Part shown: positions 1-4,431 of the stretch, in pieces
Position numbering within the stretch: the first letter of the stretch is position 1
Layout of the letters: every line of letters starts with the position of its first letter
Origin: RFTU01 sp049423145
GTDB taxonomy: Bacteria; Pseudomonadota; Gammaproteobacteria; Burkholderiales; Burkholderiaceae_C
DNA length: 5,881 nucleotides
Assembly: GCA_049423145.1 (NCBI GenBank)
Contig: JBMSQF010000094.1
Span: 1-5,881 of the forward strand
Direction of reading: 5' to 3'
The notes under the pieces: generated by a model
What the model was told of the DNA's origin: nothing
What the model saw: only the letters and a program-made list of their open reading frames with translations
Database searches by the model: none
Made by a program: the position numbers and the translations under genes

Positions 1-53
1 CGTAAGCCAACAGATTTACAGTCTGCCCCCTTTAGCCACTCGGGCACCCCTCC
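1..53 (-). tRNA. tRNA-Tyr (anticodon GUA), 5' part only, cut by the window edge
   Basis: Read on the minus strand, the sequence folds as the 5' part of a class II tRNA. The acceptor 5' strand GGAGGGG is at 53-47 and TG at 46-45. The D arm CCC...GGG at 44-28 contains GAGTGGCTAAA. The anticodon stem pairs GCAGA (26-22) with TCTGT (14-10), closing with one G-U pair. The 7-nt loop CTGTAAA (21-15) carries anticodon GTA at 19-17. From position 9 onward (TGGCTTACG) the start of a long variable arm is visible, as expected for tRNA-Tyr in bacteria. The rest of the variable arm, the T arm and the 3' acceptor strand lie outside the window, so acceptor pairing cannot be confirmed. The D arm and anticodon arm closely resemble bacterial tRNA-Tyr as I know it. 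It lies 59 nt downstream of ung on the same strand and probably has its own promoter. Confidence 0.93.
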
Positions 54-67
54 GCAGCGAACCCAGG

Positions 68-76
68 AATATAGCA
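68..76 (-). promoter_or_regulatory. Candidate extended -10 promoter for the tRNA-Tyr transcript
   Basis: On the minus strand TGCTATATT (76-68) matches the extended -10 pattern TGnTATAAT at all but one position. No recognisable -35 hexamer lies about 17 nt upstream, which is tolerated for extended -10 promoters. Transcription would start near 62-60, giving a leader of roughly 7 to 9 nt before the tRNA at 53. The bases just after the -10 are CCTGGG, a GC-rich discriminator of the kind associated with stringent control of stable RNA promoters. The element is also flanked by a short inverted repeat, GGAAT (66-70) and ATTCC (80-84) on the plus strand, which may be chance. The position is good, but the call rests on one hexamer. 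Confidence 0.5.
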
Positions 77-112
77 GAGATTCCAGGCCCGAGGCCCGGC
101 CTAGCGCGGGGC

Positions 113-901
113 TCACCAGCGGATGGCGGGGGTGCTGGGGTCGGTCTGGGCCAGAAATGCGGCCGCTTTCGAAAAATGCCCACAGCCCACGAAGGGTGTG
201 GGTCCCCGCCGAGCCGCCAGGGGAGAAGGATGGTTGGCGGCCAAGACCAGGCAACGGTTGTGAGGATCGGCCCGGCGCACCAAAGCGGTGCGCGCCTGGG
301 CATGGGCCCCCCAGAGCATGAGAACCGGCGGACGGCCTGCAGACAGTGCGGCTTCCACGGCTGCCCTCAACAGGGCGTCGACCAGCCGGTCCCAGCCCAA
401 GTTCGCATGGGCCGCTGGCCGGCCATCCTCCACCGTGAGCGCCGAATTGAGAAGCAGCACCCCCTGCCGAGCCCAGGACTGCAGGTCGCCCGTGGCGGCC
501 TCCTCGCTGAGCCTGCCCAGGTCGCGGTGTACCTCGTGCAGGATGTTGCGCAGGCTTGGTGGCCGCTTGGAGCCCCGGGGTACCGAAAACGCAAGGCCCT
601 GGGCCTGCCCAGGGCCGTGGTAGGGATCCTGACCCAGGATGACCACGCGCACCGCATGCAGCGGCGTGAGGGCGAGCGCATGAAGGACATGGGCGGGATA
701 GACCCGAGCACCGTCACGCTGCCGTTGCTCCACGGCATCGATGAGTTGCTGCGCTTGCGGTGTGTCCAGCCACGCCTGGAGGGTGGGAACCCAAGACCCC
801 AAGCCCGAGTGGTCGGCCGTGCGCACCGCCGTGCGCAGGTATTGGCCCAGGGGGGCCTGCAGCACATTGGGCGCTGCCTGCGCTTCAGGCAACAGGCTCA
901 C
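113..901 (-). CDS. ung: Uracil-DNA glycosylase, family 1 (Ung)
   Basis: Removes uracil from DNA as the first step of base excision repair; a cytoplasmic monomer. The 262-residue product carries the full family 1 signature. The water-activating motif GQDPYH is at 90-95 with catalytic Asp92. GLAFS at 102-106 holds the uracil-stacking Phe. PPSLRNI is at 114-120, and LLLN at 149-152 holds the uracil-recognising Asn152. The minor-groove loop HPSPLAA at 224-230 holds catalytic His224, and GCGHFSKA follows near 239-246. The protein is about 30 residues longer than E. coli Ung (229 by memory), mainly as a weakly conserved N-terminal segment. The GTG start at 901 overlaps the trpC stop by 4 nt (GTGA). 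No Shine-Dalgarno sequence precedes it, so translation is probably coupled to trpC. A GTG at codon 13 (865) is a possible alternative, but the overlap favours the upstream one. No key residue is missing. Confidence 0.96.
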   Translation of the reverse strand: MSLLPEAQAAPNVLQAPLGQYLRTAVRTADHSGLGSWVPTLQAWLDTPQAQQLIDAVEQRQRDGARVYPAHVLHALALTPLHAVRVVILGQDPYHGPGQAQGLAFSVPRGSKRPPSLRNILHEVHRDLGRLSEEAATGDLQSWARQGVLLLNSALTVEDGRPAAHANLGWDRLVDALLRAAVEAALSAGRPPVLMLWGAHAQARTALVRRADPHNRCLVLAANHPSPLAARRGPTPFVGCGHFSKAAAFLAQTDPSTPAIRW

Positions 902-1698
902 GCCGGGCGGGCGTTGAATAGCGCAGCCAAGGCCGCCCCCGGATCTGCCGCGCGCATGAAGGCTTCGCCCACCAGAAAGGCATGAACCCCGTGGGATCGC
1001 ATGAGCTGCACGTCGTCGGGACCGAGGATGCCGCTTTCGGTGACCAACAGCCGCTGGGGATCCAGGCGGGGCAACAGACCCAGCGTGGTCTGCAGCGACA
1101 CCTCGAAGGTGCGCAGGTTCCGGTTGTTGATGCCCAGCAAGGGCGTGCGCAGCTTCAAGGCCCGATCGAGTTCCGCTCCGTCGTGCACTTCGACCAGCAC
1201 ATCCATGCCCAGCGCATGGGCACAGGCCTCCAGGTCGGCCATCTGCGCATCATCCAGACAGGCGGCGATGAGCAGGATGCAATCGGCGCCCAGTGCGCGC
1301 GCCTCGTATACCTGGTATTCATCGACCATGAAGTCCTTGCGCAAAACCGGCAGCGCACAGGCCTCTCGAGCCTGCTGCAGATGGGTGGCATGGCCTTGAA
1401 AAAAAGACTCGTCGGTGAGCACACTCAAGCAGGCGGCGCCATGTCGGGCATAGGCGGCGGCGATCTCGGCCGGGACGAAATGCTCTCGGATCACCCCCTT
1501 GCTGGGGCTGGCCTTCTTGATCTCGGCAATCACGCCACTGTGGCCGGCGGCGATGCGCGCACGCAGCGACGCAATGAAGCCCCGCCCATCGCGCCGCTGT
1601 TCGGCCTCATCGCGCCAAGAGGCCAGGCTGCGGCGGGCGCGCGCCCGCTCCAACTCTTCGCGCTTGACGCCAACGATGCGCTGCAGGATGTCGGACAT
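898..1698 (-). CDS. trpC: Indole-3-glycerol-phosphate synthase (TrpC)
   Basis: Closes the indole ring by decarboxylating 1-(2-carboxyphenylamino)-1-deoxyribulose 5-phosphate to indole-3-glycerol phosphate, the fourth step from chorismate to tryptophan. The 266-residue product is a stand-alone (beta/alpha)8 enzyme of normal length, not the TrpC-TrpF fusion of enteric bacteria. The visible active-site set is Glu59 and Lys61 in IAEIKKASPSKG (57-68), the catalytic Lys121 in LRKDF (119-123), Glu170 in LVEVHD, Asn191 in GINNRNL (189-195) and Ser222 in TESGI (220-224). LVGEAFM (242-248) is the C-terminal phosphate-binding loop. The ATG at 1698 lies 6 nt after the trpD stop. The string TGAGGCGAC just before the ATG places a GAGG ribosome-binding site across the trpD stop codon, which supports this start and suggests coupled translation. 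TrpF, needed for the step before, is not in the window. Confidence 0.98.
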   Translation of the reverse strand: MSDILQRIVGVKREELERARARRSLASWRDEAEQRRDGRGFIASLRARIAAGHSGVIAEIKKASPSKGVIREHFVPAEIAAAYARHGAACLSVLTDESFFQGHATHLQQAREACALPVLRKDFMVDEYQVYEARALGADCILLIAACLDDAQMADLEACAHALGMDVLVEVHDGAELDRALKLRTPLLGINNRNLRTFEVSLQTTLGLLPRLDPQRLLVTESGILGPDDVQLMRSHGVHAFLVGEAFMRAADPGAALAALFNARPA

Positions 1699-1704
1699 GT
1701 CGCC

Positions 1705-2742
1705 TCAGGCCCCCGCCGCCAGGGCCTTGGTGGCTGCCACGAACTGCGCCACGCGCGCACTGGCCGCACCACTGGCCACGGTTTCGCGGGCCAGGCGGAT
1801 CCCATCAACCAGGCTGGCGCTGCAGCCGGCCGCGTACAGGGCTGCTCCCGCATTGAGCAGCACGATGTCCCGCACAGGGCCTTCTTCGTTGGACAGCGCA
1901 CGCTGTATGCAGGCCACGGATTCCTCACGATTGGACACACGCAGCGCGCGGCTGTCATAGACGGGCAGGCCGAAGTCGCTGGGGTGGACGGTGTACTCCT
2001 GGACCTGGCCGTTCCGGAGTTCGCCCACCATGGACTCACCCGAAATGGACAGCTCGTCCATTCCATTCATTCCGTAGACGACCAGGGCATGTTCGGCCCC
2101 CAGGCGCTGCAGCACGCGCACCTGGATGCCCACCAAATCAGGATGGAACACACCCATGAGCGTGTTCGGCGCGGAGGCGGGATTGGTCAGGGGCCCGAGG
2201 ATGTTGAAGATGGTGCGCACGCCCAGCTCCTTGCGCACCGGCGCCGCATGTTTCATGGCCGCGTGGTGGTTGGGCGCAAACATGAAGCCGATGCCGGTCT
2301 GGGCCAGGCACTGCGCCACTTGTTCGGGGTGGAGATCGATGCGAGCGCCGAGTGCCTCCATCACATCGGCGCTGCCCGAAGTGGAGCTCACACTGCGCCC
2401 GCCGTGCTTGGCAACACGCGCGCCGGCGGCGGCTGCAACGAAGGTGGAGGCGGTGGAGATGTTGAAGGTGTGGGAACTGTCGCCACCGGTGCCCACGATG
2501 TCCACCAGGTGCCGGCGGTCCTCGACTGCCACGGGCGTGGCCAGTTCGCGCATCACCTGCGCTGCGGCGGCGATTTCGCCGATGGTCTCCTTCTTGACGC
2601 GCAAGCCGATGGCAAAGGCCGCGATCATCACAGGGGACATTTCACCGCCCATGATGCGGCGCATCAGGGTGAGCATCTCGTCATGAAAGATCTCGCGGTG
2701 TTCGATGATGCGCACAAGTGCATCGGTGGTGCTGATGGACAT
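1705..2742 (-). CDS. trpD: Anthranilate phosphoribosyltransferase (TrpD)
   Basis: Transfers the phosphoribosyl group of PRPP to anthranilate, the second committed step of tryptophan synthesis; usually a cytoplasmic homodimer. The 345-residue product has the family's normal length and order. A helical N-terminal domain contains the MRRIMGGEMSP stretch (27-37). The PRPP pyrophosphate loop GTGGD is at 84-88, followed by NISTAST (94-100). The glycine-rich KHGGRSVSSTSGSADVMEAL block is at 112-131. MFAPNHHAAMKH is at 154-165, the anthranilate-side LGVRTIFNILGPLTNP at 173-188, and the metal-binding GMDE at 227-230. The enzyme is stand-alone, unlike the TrpGD fusion of E. coli. I chose ATG 2742 because GGAGAA (2752-2747) sits at ideal spacing in front of it. 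The same frame stays open for 322 more codons upstream inside ltaE, but that part is a GC-rich shadow. A perfect hairpin lies just upstream of the ribosome-binding site. Confidence 0.97.
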   Translation of the reverse strand: MSISTTDALVRIIEHREIFHDEMLTLMRRIMGGEMSPVMIAAFAIGLRVKKETIGEIAAAAQVMRELATPVAVEDRRHLVDIVGTGGDSSHTFNISTASTFVAAAAGARVAKHGGRSVSSTSGSADVMEALGARIDLHPEQVAQCLAQTGIGFMFAPNHHAAMKHAAPVRKELGVRTIFNILGPLTNPASAPNTLMGVFHPDLVGIQVRVLQRLGAEHALVVYGMNGMDELSISGESMVGELRNGQVQEYTVHPSDFGLPVYDSRALRVSNREESVACIQRALSNEEGPVRDIVLLNAGAALYAAGCSASLVDGIRLARETVASGAASARVAQFVAATKALAAGA

Positions 2743-2746
2743 GGGG

Positions 2747-2752
2747 TTCTCC
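2747..2752 (-). promoter_or_regulatory. Ribosome-binding site that fixes the trpD start
   Basis: GGAGAA on the minus strand ends 4 nt before ATG 2742, so the GGAG core is 6 nt from the start codon. This matters because the trpD reading frame is open far upstream, and an automated caller could extend the gene into ltaE. The next upstream ATG codons in that frame lie inside the threonine aldolase gene and would not produce TrpD-family sequence. Confidence 0.8.
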
Positions 2753-2759
2753 GATGAGG

Positions 2760-2774
2760 CCCGGATTGTCCGGG
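2760..2774 (-). repeat. Perfect 6-bp inverted repeat (hairpin) in the ltaE-trpD gap
   Basis: On the minus strand CCCGGA (2774-2769), loop CAA (2768-2766) and TCCGGG (2765-2760) form a perfect, GC-rich stem with a 3-nt loop. It begins 2 nt after the ltaE stop codon (2779-2777) and ends 7 nt before the trpD ribosome-binding site. No T tract follows, so it is not a typical intrinsic terminator. An RNA hairpin here could separate translation of the two genes, protect or mark a processed 3' end, or do nothing. The pairing is visible in the sequence; any function is inference. Confidence 0.7.
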
Positions 2775-2776
2775 AT

Positions 2777-3790
2777 TCAGCCCAGGACGCGGGCGATGGC
2801 AGCGGCGGCGGCATCCACTTGCTGCGTCGAGACGTCCAGATGCGTGACCAAGCGCAGCCGATACAGGCCGGTGCAGCGCACACCTTCCCGCTCGAGGGCG
2901 CCCAGAACACCTTCGGGAAAGCGGCGTTGAAGGGACGGCTCGAGATCGAGGAAGACGATGTTGGTCTGAGGGGACTGCACGCGCACGCCGGCCAAGCCCT
3001 GGAGTGCCCGGGCCAAGCGCTGGGCGTTGGCATGGTCATGGGCCAGGCGCTCCACGTGATGGTCCAGCGCATAAAGGGCCGCCGCCGCCAGAATCCCCGC
3101 CTGGCGCAATCCCCCACCGGCCATCTTGCGCCACCGGTGGGCGCCTTCAATGAAGTCGCGTGAGCCACACAGCGCCGAGCCGACCGGGGCGCCCAGGCCC
3201 TTGCTGAAGCAGACGGAAACGCTGTTGAAGCCGCGGCTGAGTTCCCGCACGGAAACGCCGCTGGCCACTGCCGCATTGAACAGGCGTGCGCCATCGAGGT
3301 GGGTGGACAGTCCACGCGCCCGCGCTTTCGAGGTGATCTCGGCAGCGTAGGCGGCATCCAGGACCTGACCGCCCCAGGTGTTCTCGAGACAGAGCAAACG
3401 GGTTCGGGCGAAGTGGGCGTCACGCGGCTTGATGGCAGCCTCGATCTCGGCCCACTCGATCCGGCCGTCCGGACCTTGGGGCAAGGGCTGTGGCTGGATG
3501 CTGCCCAGCACCGCCGCGCCGCCACCCTCCCAGCGATAGGTATGCGCCATCTGACCGACCAGGAACTCATCCCCACGCTGGCAATGCGCCATGAGTGCGC
3601 ACAGATTGCTTTGGGTGCCCGAGGGCATGAACAGGGCCGCCTCAAAACCCAGGTCGGCCGCAATCCGTTCCTGAAGCGCCTGCACGGTGGGGTCATCGCC
3701 GAAGACATCGTCTCCCACCGGTGCCCGCAGCATCGCCTCGCGCATGGCGGCGGTGGGCCGGGTGACGGTGTCGCTGCGCAGGTCGATCAT
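2777..3790 (-). CDS. ltaE: Low-specificity L-threonine aldolase (LtaE type, PLP-dependent)
   Basis: Cleaves L-threonine and L-allo-threonine to glycine and acetaldehyde; a cytoplasmic fold-type I PLP enzyme, normally a tetramer. The 337-residue product aligns almost end to end by eye with E. coli LtaE (333 residues by memory). It opens with MIDLRSDTVTRPT (1-13), then APVGDDVFGDDPT (23-35), PSGTQSNL (56-63) and AHTYRWEGGGAAVLGSIQPQ (82-101) with His83. HFART follows at 126-130 with His126, LENTWGG at 135-141, and HLDGAR at 164-169, whose Asp contacts the PLP ring nitrogen. SKGLGAPVGS at 196-205 holds the PLP-binding Lys197. WRKMAGGGLRQAGILAAA is at 220-237, and RLVTHLDVS at 313-321 holds carboxylate-binding Arg313. 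E. coli has Tyr at position 30 where this protein has Phe. The ATG lies 5 nt after the trpG stop with no clear ribosome-binding site, so coupling to trpG is likely. It is not a recognised tryptophan-pathway enzyme, and its place between trpG and trpD is the oddity. Confidence 0.95.
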   Translation of the reverse strand: MIDLRSDTVTRPTAAMREAMLRAPVGDDVFGDDPTVQALQERIAADLGFEAALFMPSGTQSNLCALMAHCQRGDEFLVGQMAHTYRWEGGGAAVLGSIQPQPLPQGPDGRIEWAEIEAAIKPRDAHFARTRLLCLENTWGGQVLDAAYAAEITSKARARGLSTHLDGARLFNAAVASGVSVRELSRGFNSVSVCFSKGLGAPVGSALCGSRDFIEGAHRWRKMAGGGLRQAGILAAAALYALDHHVERLAHDHANAQRLARALQGLAGVRVQSPQTNIVFLDLEPSLQRRFPEGVLGALEREGVRCTGLYRLRLVTHLDVSTQQVDAAAAAIARVLG

Positions 3791-3795
3791 GCTGA

Positions 3796-4395
3796 TCAGG
3801 CCGGTTGAAGTGCCCGGCCCGTCATCAGGAAATTGCGCAGCATGGCATGGCCATGCTCACTGAGAATCGATTCAGGGTGAAATTGAACACCCTCCAGGGG
3901 CGCTGAGCCGCCGGCCAATTCCCGATGGCGGACGGCCATGATCTGTCCATCCTCGCTGCGGGCACTGACCACCAGTTGCTCCGGCAGGGTGGCCTCCTCG
4001 ATCACCAGGGAGTGGTAGCGGATGACGGTGATGTCGCGAGGCAGCCCCGCGAAGACGCCCTTGCGGTCGGTGGTGATGAGGCTGGTCTTGCCGTGCATCG
4101 GGACCGGCGCTCGCACGATGCGACCACCCAGGGCGGCGCCGATGCTTTGGTGACCCAGGCACACCCCCAGAATGGGCAGTCGGCCCATGAAGTGACGGAT
4201 GGCCGCGACGCAGATGCCCGCTTCCGCCGGCGAGCAAGGGCCGGGTGACAGCACCAGATGGCTGGGCTTGAGCGACTCGATGTCGTTCAAAGCAAGCTCA
4301 TCGTTGCGCACGACCTTCACCTCGCACTGGAGTTCGCCGAAGTACTGGACGAGGTTGTAGGTGAAGCTGTCGTAGTTGTCGATCATCAGCAGCAT
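3796..4395 (-). CDS. trpG: Anthranilate synthase glutamine amidotransferase subunit (TrpG; may also serve as PabA)
   Basis: Hydrolyses glutamine and passes ammonia to TrpE, which makes anthranilate from chorismate. The 199-residue product is a complete class I (triad) glutaminase. It shows the N-terminal MIDNYDSFTYNLVQY (4-18), the oxyanion-side SPGPCSPAEAG (50-60), the nucleophile elbow GVCLGHQ (77-83) with Cys79, PMHGKTS (99-105), and VQFHPES (170-176) with His173 and Glu175. Length and motifs fit TrpG and PabA equally, since one protein often serves both the tryptophan and folate pathways. Adjacent trpD and trpC favour TrpG. The ATG at 4395 has GAGG (4404-4401) 5 nt upstream. The synthase subunit gene trpE, often found directly in front, is absent; recD occupies that place, ending 36 nt upstream. 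No leader peptide or attenuator fits in that gap. Confidence 0.95.
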   Translation of the reverse strand: MLLMIDNYDSFTYNLVQYFGELQCEVKVVRNDELALNDIESLKPSHLVLSPGPCSPAEAGICVAAIRHFMGRLPILGVCLGHQSIGAALGGRIVRAPVPMHGKTSLITTDRKGVFAGLPRDITVIRYHSLVIEEATLPEQLVVSARSEDGQIMAVRHRELAGGSAPLEGVQFHPESILSEHGHAMLRNFLMTGRALQPA

Positions 4396-4400
4396 GGCCG

Positions 4401-4404
4401 CCTC
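4401..4404 (-). promoter_or_regulatory. Ribosome-binding site of trpG
   Basis: GAGG on the minus strand lies 5 nt before ATG 4395. It favours this ATG over the in-frame ATG three codons later (the product begins Met-Leu-Leu-Met). An ATG overlapping the site at 4406 is out of frame. This is the strongest ribosome-binding site at any gene junction here besides that of trpD. Confidence 0.7.
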
Positions 4405-4431
4405 ATGGGTGTTGTCTATGGCGCCGGTGGA

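Noticed and set aside
84..104. A hairpin in the ung-tRNA gap as a terminator for the ung transcript.
   Set aside because: The GC-rich AGGCC/GGCCT pairing is only 5 bp with an 8-nt loop and no T tract on the minus strand, so an intrinsic terminator is not supported.
176..985. A 269-codon open frame on the plus strand, antisense to ung.
   Set aside because: Ung on the other strand has every family motif; this product is Arg- and Gln-rich with no domain I recognise.
982..2757. A 591-codon open frame on the plus strand, antisense to trpC and trpD.
   Set aside because: It lies opposite two genes with full catalytic motifs and crosses their junction. Its product is a His-, Gly- and Gln-rich string with no recognisable domain. 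Long antisense frames are expected in GC-rich coding DNA.
2743..3708. The trpD frame stays open 322 codons upstream, suggesting a 667-residue fusion protein.
   Set aside because: The upstream part is out of frame with ltaE and reads as Arg/Ser/Pro-rich nonsense, while ltaE is intact. The trpD ATG has its own well-spaced ribosome-binding site.
4396..4431. A trp attenuator or T-box ahead of trpG.
   Set aside because: The 36-nt gap has no leader frame with Trp codons and no paired terminator/antiterminator structure.
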